Positions 43,969 through 54,366 of a DNA stretch of 64,000 nucleotides are shown here, one piece after another. How positions within the stretch are numbered: position 1 is the first letter of the stretch; every line of letters starts with the position of its first letter. The DNA lies in assembly GCA_023105745.1 (NCBI GenBank), contig JALGQZ010000003.1, forward strand, positions 73,382,696-73,446,695, read 5' to 3'. The notes beneath the pieces are model-generated. The model saw only the letters and a list, made by a program, of their open reading frames with translations. It searched no databases and was not told the DNA's origin. The position numbers and the translations under genes were made by a program. The DNA is from Austropuccinia psidii. Lineage: Eukaryota; Basidiomycota; Pucciniomycetes; Pucciniales; Sphaerophragmiaceae.

Positions 43969-45330
43969 ATGACAGTTCAGCATAGTCCCCCAGCCAAGAA
44001 TACTAGATCCCAAAGAATTCAAGCTGTTCTCACTCCTACAGCAAGGGCTCCTCTTGACCGCACACCATCAGTTCATCAACTGAGTGTAAATTTAGACAGA
44101 GGACCACCAATGGAAGGAGCAGCACCCTCAAGAAGAGGTGGAATGAAATCTAGGAGATCAAGATCTTTCTCTGGACTTTTGGGTGGCTACCCTGGCATGT
44201 CTGATGGTGCAAGAGCAAGACAAGGGGAAGTTGAAGATGAAGAGGGGGAAGAGTCTGTGGAAGAGGAAGATTCTGGGGAAACTGAAGTGGCAGATGCCTT
44301 GGCAAATGCTCCAGAGGTGCCTCAGGGTTCTAATCTAGCCCTTTCTAGTCAACCTCTTGTCTCTCAAACTGATCCAAGTCTCCTCAAGATGATGGAGCAG
44401 ATGACTCAATTCATGGGGCAACTCACTCAAGCAGTTGCTCCCAGGGACAATTCCAAAGCCCCTGCTTTCAAGACTCCATCCATGAAGGCACCTGATTCTT
44501 TTGATGGTACTCAAGCTCATAAGTTGAGAGGATTTATCCAATCCTGTCAACTAATTTTCCATAATGATCCAGCAAACTTCTTCTCTGACAGGAAGAAGGT
44601 TTTGTACTCAACTTCTTTTCTTACTGGTAGAGCTGGCAAGTGGATTGAACCTTACCTCTCAAATATTTCCAATGAAGACCCTTCCTACCTCCTCAATAAT
44701 TGGCCATTGTTTGAATCTCAATTATTCACTCTGTTTGGTGACCCCAATGCAGTCAGGAAAGCTGAACAAGAGTTGGACAATTTGAGGATGAAGGAAAGTG
44801 GTCATGTATCCTTGTACATTGCAGATTTCAGAAGCTTAATGTCAAGAATTGGAGATTGGGGGGAAAGAGCTTACATCCATGTTTACAGAAGAGGATTGGC
44901 ATCAAGATTATTGGATCAGTTGGCTTCACACCCTGGAACTTTTGATACTCTTCAAGAACTTATGGATGTCACTTTAGAATTAGACACAAGATTTCATGAG
45001 AGACAAAAAGAAAAGGGTGGCAATCAAGAAAAGAAGCCTCCTGTCAATGGATCCAATCAATCTAGACCTCCTCAAAACTCATTTTCAAAGAGGCCTCATC
45101 AGAAGAAGAATAAGAAGGGCAAGCAATTTCAGCCGTCAAAGGACAAGCCTCACTCTGCTCTCCTCAATAAGGACAATAAGTTAATCGGTTCTGAAAAGGA
45201 GAGGAGGATTCAAGAGGGGTTGTGTACTTATTGTGGTGGCAAGCACCCAATTGAAAAATGCTTCAAGAGACCTCAGAACAAGCCTGGGTCATCATCAAGA
45301 GGCTTCCCTAGCAAGCAGGGAAAAGCCTGA
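43969..45330 (+). CDS. CV-B gag (453 aa)
   Basis: ATG at 43969, TGA at 45328-45330. The N-terminal 120 residues are basic then strongly acidic (EVEDEEGEESVEEEDSG). The centre is a retrotransposon gag/capsid region (FDGTQAHKLRGFIQSCQLIF, YLSNISNEDPSYLLNNW, LFTLFGDPNAVRKAEQEL). The C-terminus is Lys-rich and ends in a zinc-knuckle-like CTYCGGKHPIEKC (C-X2-C-X3-H-X4-C, one residue shorter than the classic CCHC). Gag forms the particle and binds RNA. The end overlaps the pol frame, with a slippery heptamer at 45318-45324. Full length and unbroken. Confidence 0.95.
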   Translation: MTVQHSPPAKNTRSQRIQAVLTPTARAPLDRTPSVHQLSVNLDRGPPMEGAAPSRRGGMKSRRSRSFSGLLGGYPGMSDGARARQGEVEDEEGEESVEEEDSGETEVADALANAPEVPQGSNLALSSQPLVSQTDPSLLKMMEQMTQFMGQLTQAVAPRDNSKAPAFKTPSMKAPDSFDGTQAHKLRGFIQSCQLIFHNDPANFFSDRKKVLYSTSFLTGRAGKWIEPYLSNISNEDPSYLLNNWPLFESQLFTLFGDPNAVRKAEQELDNLRMKESGHVSLYIADFRSLMSRIGDWGERAYIHVYRRGLASRLLDQLASHPGTFDTLQELMDVTLELDTRFHERQKEKGGNQEKKPPVNGSNQSRPPQNSFSKRPHQKKNKKGKQFQPSKDKPHSALLNKDNKLIGSEKERRIQEGLCTYCGGKHPIEKCFKRPQNKPGSSSRGFPSKQGKA

Positions 45331-48300
45331 GTGGGAATCATGATGTGTTCAATGGTTCTCACTTATTTCCTTCAAGAGCACAATTGTGCACTCTGAATAC
45401 TAGTGTCAAGAAATCTTTAAAATTTCTTATTTTCTCTTCTGTCTCTGATATTTTTTATAGTATTCTCATTGATTCTGGTGCTACAAACTCTTTTATTGCA
45501 AAGAATTTTGTTCTCAAGTACTCATTGACTCTGTCAGAGCTCCCTGAAAAGATTCCTCTTTTCATTTTGGATTCTAATGAATCCCCTGCCTTGTTCATCA
45601 CCCATTATACCAAGTGGGTAGTTGACTTGCCTTCTTTCCCAAGCTTTGAATGGGACTTCTTTATCATAGATTCACCCAAGGGAGAAGACCTGATATTGGG
45701 CTATGATTTCCTTTACCATTTTAATCCCATTATTGATTGGAAAAATGGATTGATCACCTATGATTCTAGTCATAAGGATTCTAGTGGTATTATTCCTTCT
45801 ACTAGTAATGACTTTGCCACTGCTGTCAACAGTGTTGCTCTGGTTGGTGAACTTAAGACACCTCCCATTCCTTCTTCTGTCCATATCCCTTCCATTATTC
45901 CCTCTCAGTCATTACTTCCATTAAGAGATGAAGTCTTCAAAGAGATAAAGGATGTTGGAGAAGATGTTGCTATATCTTCACTTCATCTCTTTCAAGGGGA
46001 TGTGGACCTTCCTCCCTTATCTTTTCATGCATCCCTGGAGGAGCAGTGGGATGAGGAGGAAGAGCCAGAAGAAATTGAAACTTTGTTGAAGGTTGTTCCT
46101 CCTGCTTATCACCAATATTTGGATGTATTCTCCAAGGTTAAAGCAGAGAAACTTCCTCCACACTGCGCCTGTGATCACCATATTGAATTGGAGGGTCTTC
46201 TACCTCCAGTTGGTGTTATCTACTCATTATCAAGTCAAGAGTCAGAAACACTGCGGGCCTACATTTCAGAGAATGTAGAGAAAGGTTTCATTAGACCAAG
46301 CTCCTCTTCAACAGGAGCACCTGTCCTTTTTGTCAAGAAAAAGGATGGAGGTCTTCGTTTGTGTGTTGACTACCGCAAACTCAATGCTGTCACTAGGAAG
46401 AACAGATACCCTGTTCCTCCTATGAACCAGCTTCTTACCGTATTCAACGGTTCCACTATCTTCTCCAAGATAGATTCGCGTGGTGCATATAACCTTCTGA
46501 GAATCAAAGAGGGGGATGAGCACTTAACTGCCTTTAGAACCAAATATGGCAGTTATGAGTATTTGGTCATGCCATTTGGTTTGACCAATGCTCCTGCTTC
46601 TTTCCAAAATCTAGTAAATGATATCTTTGCAGATTTCTTGGATGTGTTTGTTGTGGTTTATCTAGATGATATTATGGTCTTTTCCAGTTCTGAGGAGGAA
46701 CATGTCAAACATGTGGCCTCTGTCCTCCAAAGACTGAGGGACAATAATTTGTTTGCCAAAGCCTCCAAGTGTGTATTCCATGCCTCAAGTGTGGAATACT
46801 TGGGCTATGTTGTTTCAAGTGATGGCCTCAAGATGGATTCTTCAAAAGTTCAGCAAATCCTCAATTGGCCTCAGCCCAAAAACATCAAGGCTCTTCAATC
46901 CTTTCTTGGCTTTGCCAATTTTTATCGTCGTTTTATTAAAAATTATTCCAAAAAAATCACTTCTCTCACTTCCCTTCTCAAAAAAGATTCTCCTTTCATC
47001 TTCAATGAGGAAGCTCTTAGTCAGTTTCAAGCACTCAAAGAAGCTTTCACCTCTGCTCCTATCTTATCTCATTTCAATCCATCTCTGCCTACTATTGTAG
47101 AGACTGATGCTTCTGATTATGCATTGGGCGCCGTACTGAGTCAGGTGAATGACTCTGGAAAGCATCCCATTGCATTTGATAGTCGCAAGCTCTTACCAGC
47201 TGAACTCAACTATGAAATTCATGACAAGGAACTCCTTGGCATAGTTTGGGCTCTCAAGCGCTGGAGGGCATTTCTTCTTTCTCCTTCCAATCCTTTTGAG
47301 GTCTTGACAGACCACTCTTCCTTGCAGTTTTTCATGTCTTCCAAAGTTCTTACTCGTCGTCAGGCCCGTTGGGCTGAATTTCTCTCAGAATTTCATTTCA
47401 CTATCACTTACCGCCCAGGCAGGCTGGCCACTTTGCCAGATGCCTTGTCACATCGGGACGATGTGTACCCAGAGAGGGGGGTGGACTTCATCAGCAAGAA
47501 TCCTCATAATTTTCATCAAATACTTAAGCAAGATGGAATTCAAGAGTCAAGATTCTTCTCAATCAAAGTGGAAATTTTCTCAGATTTAGTGGACAAGATT
47601 CAAAAAGAAGTATGGCAAGACAAAGATTATAAAGAAATACTCAAGGAACTAGCAAGAGGTGAATCAGTGCCAGATTATTCTCTTGAACCTCAAGCCAAGT
47701 TATTATTATTCAAAGATAGAGTGGTAATCCCAAGCAATGAAGAACTTCAACTCAATATTCTTCAAAAGCATCATGACTCACCATTGGCTGGCCATCCTGG
47801 CCAGGAGAAGACCCTCAAACTCATCAAGAGGGATTTTTATTGGGCTGGCATGAATCAATTCATCAAGGACTATGTGTCCTCATGTCAGCAATGTTCAAGA
47901 AACAAGAACATTCATCACAAGAAGTTTGGATTACTCAAGCCTCTTTCAATTCCGTCTGGTCCTTGGAATTCTTTATCAATGGACTTCATCACTCAATTGC
48001 CTCTGTCAAACAACTTTGACTCAATCTTAGTAATTGTAGACAGATTCTCAAAAATGGCAATATTCATTCCAACTTATGGATCAATCACTGCACTGGACTT
48101 AGCTCAAATCTTCATTAGTCATGTATTTTCCAAACATGGTCTTCCAGTAAGTATTGTTAGTGATAGAGGATCCTTATTTGTTTCATCATTCTGGACTCAA
48201 TTGTGTCAGCAGCTCAAGATATCAAGAGATCTTTCAACTGCCTTTCACCCTGAAACAGATGGACAGACAGAGAGGGTAAATCAGATATTAGAACAGTACC

Positions 48301-49046
48301 TTCGGATGTATGTCAGCTATCATCAAGATGACTGGTACACCTGGCTCCCTCTGGCTGAATTTGCCTATAATAATGCAGAACACTCATCAACCAAGCAATC
48401 ACCTTTTTTCACCATTTATGGAAGAAATCCCAGCTTTGACTCAATCCATATTTCTCAAGACTCACCTGCTGGAAAGTTATCAACAAAACTCCAATCAGTA
48501 CAGCAAGTTGTCAAAGAAGAATTAGAGTCGGAAATAAGGAGATTCAAGAAGTATGCAGATAGAAATAGAGAAATTCCACCTGATTTCCAACCTGGGGACA
48601 AAGTATGGCTAGCTTCCAAGAACATCAAGACAACAAGACCCACCATGAAATTATCAGAAAGATGGTTGGGACCCTTTGAAGTTCTGAAGAAGATTGGCAG
48701 CCATGCATATCACCTCAAGTTGCCTCAGCAATGGAAGACAGTTCACCCTGTATTCCATGTGTCCTTATTAGAACCAGTCAAGCAATCAACTATCCCAAAT
48801 CGACATCAATTGCCGCCACCACCAGTCTTAGTGGAGGAGCAAGAAGAATGGGAAGTGGCTCAGGTTCTGGACTCAAAACTCAAAAGAGGTAAATTATGGT
48901 ATCTTGTAGAGTGGAAAGGATTCAGTGAAGACCCAGAAAGAACTACTTGGGAACCATCTTCCAACCTTACCAACTCACCAGACCTTGTCAAGAATTTCCA
49001 CTCATTGTATCCAGACAAGCCTGGTCCAATTACCTCAAGAGTTTGA
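45312..49046 (+). CDS. CV-B pol (protease, RT, RNase H, integrase, chromodomain)
   Basis: Frame open from 45312 (overlapping gag) to TGA 49044-49046. Residue numbers count from 45345, which is a GTG: there is no ATG near the start, which favours frameshift expression. Protease LIDSGATNSF (Asp43). Reverse transcriptase LFVKKKDGGLRLCVDYRKLN, then YLDD (439-442). RNase H VETDASDYALGAVL, DKELLGIVWALK, TDHSS, LPDALS. Integrase zinc region HHDSPLAGHPGQ...CQQC, then SMDFITQLP, VSDRGS and TDGQTERVNQ. Chromodomain at about 1168-1225 (WEVAQVLDSK...YLVEWKGFSEDPERTTWEPSSNL), which classifies the element as a chromovirus; such domains are known to steer integration toward marked chromatin. No stop or frameshift seen, so likely functional. 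Confidence 0.95.
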   Translation, partial: QAGKSLSGNHDVFNGSHLFPSRAQLCTLNTSVKKSLKFLIFSSVSDIFYSILIDSGATNSFIAKNFVLKYSLTLSELPEKIPLFILDSNESPALFITHYTKWVVDLPSFPSFEWDFFIIDSPKGEDLILGYDFLYHFNPIIDWKNGLITYDSSHKDSSGIIPSTSNDFATAVNSVALVGELKTPPIPSSVHIPSIIPSQSLLPLRDEVFKEIKDVGEDVAISSLHLFQGDVDLPPLSFHASLEEQWDEEEEPEEIETLLKVVPPAYHQYLDVFSKVKAEKLPPHCACDHHIELEGLLPPVGVIYSLSSQESETLRAYISENVEKGFIRPSSSSTGAPVLFVKKKDGGLRLCVDYRKLNAVTRKNRYPVPPMNQLLTVFNGSTIFSKIDSRGAYNLLRIKEGDEHLTAFRTKYGSYEYLVMPFGLTNAPASFQNLVNDIFADFLDVFVVVYLDDIMVFSSSEEEHVKHVASVLQRLRDNNLFAKASKCVFHASSVEYLGYVVSSDGLKMDSSKVQQILNWPQPKNIKALQSFLGFANFYRRFIKNYSKKITSLTSLLKKDSPFIFNEEALSQFQALKEAFTSAPILSHFNPSLPTIVETDASDYALGAVLSQVNDSGKHPIAFDSRKLLPAELNYEIHDKELLGIVWALKRWRAFLLSPSNPFEVLTDHSSLQFFMSSKVLTRRQARWAEFLSEFHFTITYRPGRLATLPDALSHRDDVYPERGVDFISKNPHNFHQILKQDGIQESRFFSIKVEIFSDLVDKIQKEVWQDKDYKEILKELARGESVPDYSLEPQAKLLLFKDRVVIPSNEELQLNILQKHHDSPLAGHPGQEKTLKLIKRDFYWAGMNQFIKDYVSSCQQCSRNKNIHHKKFGLLKPLSIPSGPWNSLSMDFITQLPLSNNFDSILVIVDRFSKMAIFIPTYGSITALDLAQIFISHVFSKHGLPVSIVSDRGSLFVSSFWTQLCQQLKISRDLSTAFHPETDGQTERVNQILEQYLRMYVSYHQDDWYTWLPLAEFAYNNAEHSSTKQSPFFTIYGRNPSFDSIHISQDSPAGKLSTKLQSVQQVVKEELESEIRRFKKYADRNREIPPDFQPGDKVWLASKNIKTTRPTMKLSERWLGPFEVLKKIGSHAYHLKLPQQWKTVHPVFHVSLLEPVKQSTIPNRHQLPPPPVLVEEQEEWEVAQVLDSKLKRGKLWYLVEWKGFSEDPERTTWEPSSNLTNSPDLVKNFHSLYPDKPGPITSRV
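45318..45324 (+). other. Predicted -1 ribosomal frameshift site (gag/pol)
   Basis: Gag codons CA[G GGA AAA] GCC TGA contain G GGA AAA, a textbook X XXY YYZ heptamer, ending four bases before the gag stop. The pol frame (-1) is open from 45312, so slippage would carry ribosomes straight into pol. No strong downstream stem is obvious by eye. Confidence 0.65.
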
Positions 49047-49821
49047 TTTATGGTGCTTGGTGGGGAGAAGAAGTTATGAAAGTAAGTTCCTCTCCTGGCA
49101 TGCACCTTTAAGGGGGTATTCTACCCATATGTTGTTGTAAGCATCACCTTGGCCACTTTGTGAGCACTTGTCATTTCTTTGGACAGGTTCAGGAAGCATA
49201 CAACATCAATACCCTCCATTTGGACCTTATCAAGATATGGCCCAATTTTTTCTTCTTTATTTTTCATTTCTTTCTTTATTATCATTTCATTTTATGCCAA
49301 TCATCATAATTCAAGACATTCATTACTTCAAGTCAATTACGGAAATTCTTTTCAGAAGTCATTTATGGCAATTCATCTCAGAAGTCATTTATGGCAATTC
49401 TTTTCAATTTTATGGTACTTGGTGGGGAGTGGAAGTTATGAAAGTAAGTTCCATCTCCTGTTATGCATCCCTGAGGGTTCTACTTCTTGTAAAACATCAC
49501 CTTGGCCACTCTGTGAGCATCAAAATGCTTGGTTTTCATTTTTTCAGACACTTTTGGCCAGAATCAAGCAACTCACCACAAGAAGGACCAACCATCAGGA
49601 CTCTTTCTTTATTTCTTTCTTTACTGTCATTTTCTCTTATTCTTTTATTTTCTTCTTTCTTTACTTGTATAATTTTCTTTCTTTTATTTCTTTAAAGCAG
49701 CAGCATCCCCTCCCCAAATCATGTATTGGGAGGTTCCATTATCTTTTTTTATTTTTTATTTTTTAGTTGCTATAAGAGTGGGGATAGAAGTCAAACCAAA
49801 CACAAACAAGGAAAAGGAAAA
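49047..49821 (+). other. CV-B 3' untranslated block
   Basis: Equivalent of 10752-11527 in CV-A, with the same duplicated modules, GTAAGT donor-like sites and 26-bp tandem repeat (about 49335-49405). It ends in T-rich sequence shortly before the antisense stop at 49822. Confidence 0.6.
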
Positions 49822-51063
49822 CTAGTTATCTCTACCCAAGTCATCAAAAGTTCTCTGGAAATCATTTATCAACTCATCTTCATACCAGGCAAATTTTGCA
49901 GCCATCTCTTCAGAAGCAGTACCTGGAATAGTCCTGTCATTGGCATACATAATCACCTCTCTGCTATTTCTATCAACCCTCCTGAATAATCTGGCCACAG
50001 CATCTTGATTTTCACTAGCCGCGTTGGGATCTTCTCTGGTAACCCGGATAGGCCAACGTTCTCTTCTTTGGAAAACTTGAGCGGCAGGAAACGGCAAGGG
50101 AGACAATCCATCTCTTCTTCTGCTGGTGCTGGCCACAGGTTGGAGTTGACGGGAGGTGTTTATTGGTGAGCTTCTGGGCTGTTGAACTGGAGATGGTCTT
50201 ACTGCTGGATTCAAGGCAGGCCTGGTGGTATGGGAAGTAGTTGGTGAAGGAGGAGGAAGGGTTGTAGGAATGGAAGCAAGCATTGGTTGGAAGGTTCTTG
50301 GAGTGCTGGGAATCACTTGGCTTTGGAATCTGGTGTTGGCAAGAGGTTGAGAAGAGGAATTGCTGGATGGATAGCCACTTGAATGAGGAATAACTTGAGC
50401 TTCTTCACCATCCAACTCATCACTTCCTTCAGCATCTGGATCTGTTGGGGAATCAACAATTCTTCTTAGTTTTTTCACTACTTTCACCACTCCATCAGCA
50501 TTGGTCCTTGAAATTGGGATTTCTGAGCTGTAGTGTATGGGCCTACCACCAATTGGAATGGGCCCTCCAACATTAGTCCATCTGGCCACATCCCTCTGCC
50601 TGGAACCAGTCACTACATCAAAAATATCAGTATCAATTCAACCAAGAAATGCAAATCACTCACATTGAGAAAATCCAGAAGTGGCATCAGGGGTAGGTTC
50701 CTCAAGAATGGGGAATTCCTGCCCATAAGGCCCATCCTTCCTACTCCATAAGTGCCTCCTGACCTGGGACAAAGTTGATCCGGTACGGCGGCATGGCTTC
50801 TTGCCAATAAAGCAGAAATGGCATTTTGACGATCGAGGATTGTAATGTTGAAAACAATCCTTACCCCTGGCCAAACACTCAGTACAGGCAGGATCAAGAA
50901 CTTCAACTGCTCTGAACCCATCATATGTTTGGGAGGGGTCAAAATGGCCAGAAGATGCCATGGAGGGGGAAGACAATCGACTGAAGACGCCAGAACCATG
51001 AAGAACAGACGGTGGCGGTGCAGAAGGGGAAGATTCAGTGAGTTCAGTCAGTTTGGAACTCAT
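49822..51063 (-). CDS. CV-B antisense gene: spliced, Zn2Cys6-like protein (396 aa)
   Basis: Exon 1 51063-50664 (ATG at 51063), exon 2 50612-49822. The 51-nt intron GTGAGT...TGTAG sits at the same codon as in CV-A; both copies keep 400 + 791 coding bases. The protein has the CX2CX6CX10CX2CX6C cysteine pattern (residues about 42-74), then a basic KKLRRIVDS segment, an acidic SDELDGEE, a long Pro/Ser-rich linker and a C-terminal acidic helix-like end (KFAWYEDELINDFQRTFDDLG). Differences from CV-A include Gly-His/Gly-Tyr and Asn/Ser swaps in the linker only. No start, stop or splice site is damaged. Function unknown; the cysteine pattern suggests DNA binding. Confidence 0.82.
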
Positions 51064-51410
51064 AACTGAAGAATGTGCAAGCAGAAGATTCAAGACGTCA
51101 GAATCAATCCACTCCACATCAAGAAAAAGAAATTTGACTCAAGGAAATGGGCCCATAACTCAATTATGCCCCACCTCAAAGCCTCTAAGGTGAAGGTTCA
51201 CACCCCTTTGTGGCTGAACTCATCACCCAGGGCCTCCCCTGCAACTTTGGGGGAGGCCAAGATCTTGATGGTCCTGGACCCCTTCAATGGGTCCAGGCCA
51301 TGTATGGTGAAAATTGGGAATGGGCCATTTCTGGGCCCCCTGGTCACCCTGGGTCCCCAGCAAATTTGGGCCCAGGGGCTTCATTTTGGTCCTGGGGGCC
51401 TCCAATAGCC

Positions 51411-51470
51411 CCAACGGCCCACGGCCCACAGACCGCGAACCACGGCGTACGGTCCACGGACCATAGGACC
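51411..51470. promoter_or_regulatory. CG-rich palindromic patch upstream of the CV-B antisense gene
   Basis: Equivalent of 13121-13170. Repeats of CACGGCCC and ACGGTCCACGGACC; several CpGs of CV-A are CA or TG here (for example CCGCGG versus CCACGG). Lies about 348 bp upstream of the antisense ATG. Confidence 0.4.
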
Positions 51471-52048
51471 CCAGAGGCTCAAAAAGGCCTATTAAGGCCA
51501 AAAAATCAGAAAAAGTGCCTCAATCACCAAAACACCCAACAAGGCCAAAAAGGCCATAAAAATCAAATTACATCAAGATCACTGAGGAAGGAGGCCACAG
51601 CCCAAAAACCACTTGGAGGGCTGTCTGAGGCCAATTCCTTGGACAATGGGGACAAGACCCCTTGGAGGAAAGTTGAGTCCATTCATTGGATTAAGTCTGG
51701 GCCAATGAGTACAAGTCATATACTCATTGGGCACCAATGTTTGAGCACAAGTGCTCAATGGCCTTTATTCTGGGATATATCCCAAGGCCACATCCCAAGG
51801 CATGGCTGATTGAATCAAAAGAAAAGAATGGCGTAGTCTGGAAGGAATACTCACTCAAGCTTGGAAAAAGGGGGGAATCAATTGAATTTGGCAGGGAAGA
51901 AGTCATGAAGGATTTTCAGGATAATGGTCAAGAGGAAAGAAAATTAAAAAGAAAATTTTTTGAAAAAAATGTGGGGATATTGAGATGCCACTCAACAGTG
52001 GCAGGGTATTATGGTGTTCAGGAGCCCACCAGTTTCAAGAGGGGATAC

Positions 52049-52221
52049 TGTAACAACCATCCATCAGGGGTAAGGGTATTCATTCATACACCCACTCAAA
52101 CACCCCAAATCAGCAAATCCAGTATCTGCATCAGCATTCAGTTTCAGCAATCTTCATTCTGAAACATGCATACAGCTTGGTACATCCATACAGCCTGTCA
52201 ACACCTGTACAGGTTTGATTC
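52049..52221 (+). repeat. 3' LTR of CV-B, first part
   Basis: TGTAACAACC... up to the F2-b insertion, preceded by a purine tract (CAAGAGGGGATAC). The final GATTC is one copy of the F2-b target duplication. Confidence 0.95.
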
Positions 52222-54249
52222 TGTAAGGTTTGACTATGAAACAATAAGTAAAAATTACTAATTTATTACTTATTGTACTCTGAATGTCCTTATAAAATGA
52301 ATAAATAAGATTAAAATAATAATAATAACAAAGAAATATTATTATTATGGCGTAAAATTATTATATTATTAAATAAATATAATAATATAATTTAATATTA
52401 TATAAAAATATAATATTATAAATAATATATTAATATAAAATAATTAATATATTATAAAGCTCTTTATTATTGTTACCAACAAATAATAAAGGCGTAAAAA
52501 ATTGTTTTTTATAAATAAAAAACAATTAATAACAATAATATTACTAATATTAAAGTTATAAATTAATATAAATACTATTTATATTAAATAAGAATTATTA
52601 TGAATAATAATAAGAGAGAAATTATTATAATAAGATGAAATAACCTACTTTTAACACTTAAGATAATACTTTTGAGTTATTTTACGCCAAAAGAATATAA
52701 TACAACCTTTTCAAATTGTATTTACAATAAAAATAAAGAGAATTTACTAAATTTCTTGATTTTATGTGGAAATGAGCTTTTTAGAGAGATTTATAGCAAA
52801 AACAATTAAAGAATTGATTTAATCACGTAAAAATGGTGATTAATAACAAGATGGTCTTTGGTCTTTAAGAATATAAGAGTTTTATATTTAAAGAATAAAG
52901 AAATTACCTTTTATTTAATTGATTTAATGTTTTTGATGCGTCTGAGGGGAAAACAGAGTAAAAAGAGCTCTATTTATAGTAAATACCTCCCTCCTAGAGT
53001 CCAACAGGCTTCTAGTAGACGTGTACTGATCATATCCACTGGAATTGATCAATATTTTAAGGTTTGAGGGTGATTACATCATGATCAAACCATATTACAT
53101 CATTATTACACCATTATTTAGAGTTATCACTATAACTCTAAATGTGATGACATCAGAGGCTTGGCAGAACCCCAAATTTCGTGGATTTTATTAGTTTTAA
53201 TCATAAACTAATAGTATTCACCAATTTTATCACTATAAAGACTGTTAAACTTAATTTAAGGTTACAGTGTGTGATCATAACAGCTCAATTTAAGCTCAAA
53301 CTTTGATCCTCAATAACGTTTAAGGTTTTCACGCTACAGCAATTCAGAGAGTGAATTCTGATAGCCTGACATAACCTTATTATGCTGCCAAGAGCCTTTT
53401 ATTACATCATCAAAACTCTAATTTTGATGATTTTTCTTGTAACTCATCTTTTCTGTCGAAATTCAATATTTTAAACTTCAAACCTTGATTTCAGGGGGTT
53501 ATACCCTGAATTTAATAATAAAAATTACATCATTCTTCACGAATGAACTAGTAGAATCCAACTGTGTACTTTTTTTTAAGTTTGGAGCACTTTCACAACA
53601 AAGTGGTCAACAGCTCTGTTGATTTTTTATCAATATTTCATCATAGGTTTTAACCTTGTTTATAACTTGTAAAATAAAGTTCATATCTGTGTTCTTACAG
53701 TAATTACGTGGTAATTTCATTTTTGGTTAATCATTCTATCATGTATAGTTTAGGAGATATTAGCTATGATCCTTGAATATATGTGTTGACCAAAAAAGTG
53801 CATATATTCAGGTTAATTCCTTAAGTATTGATTTTGGGAATTAGCTTATTAATTGTTTTATATGTGGATTTTTGTGGGGAATCCACTGGTACAATTTATT
53901 TCACATGTTGTTTCATTAGTTTCTGAGATAAATAAGGTTTTATGATTTTTATAAGGTATTATACCTTATAATTCCTTAAATATTGACTTTACAGATATGC
54001 CATAAAAGTGGTATATGTGTATTCTTCCATGGGGAATCCAATGGTATAATTTATTTCACATGTTCATTCATTGGTTTTTAAGTTAAACCAATTTTAGTAC
54101 CAATTTATGGTATTTTTTGTATATTTGAGTAATTATTTTTAGTGTATAATTATTCTAATTAATTTTAATATAACTATATTAAAGGTATAATTATTATTAA
54201 TCTTTTTTGTGACCTTATTGGATATGTGGTCATATCTCAAAGGCTCACA
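52222..54249 (-). repeat. 3' LTR of F2-b (2028 bp)
   Basis: TGTAAGGTTTGACT...AAAGGCTCACA. Followed at 54250-54270 by the purine tract read on the minus strand (CTTTTTTGGTGGTAGGGAA). Confidence 0.96.
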
Positions 54250-54366
54250 TTCCCTACCACCAAAAAAGATTGTACCACAATCTGATATATGTGATTAGGG
54301 TATCATCCACTGTCCTACCTCTTCAATAGACTTTGTTAGTCTTGAAGCTCAATAATGCTTAACTTT
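54250..54366 (-). other. F2-b polypurine tract and 3' untranslated spacer
   Basis: Purine tract at 54250-54270, then about 95 bp of non-coding sequence before the pol stop at 54367. Confidence 0.7.
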
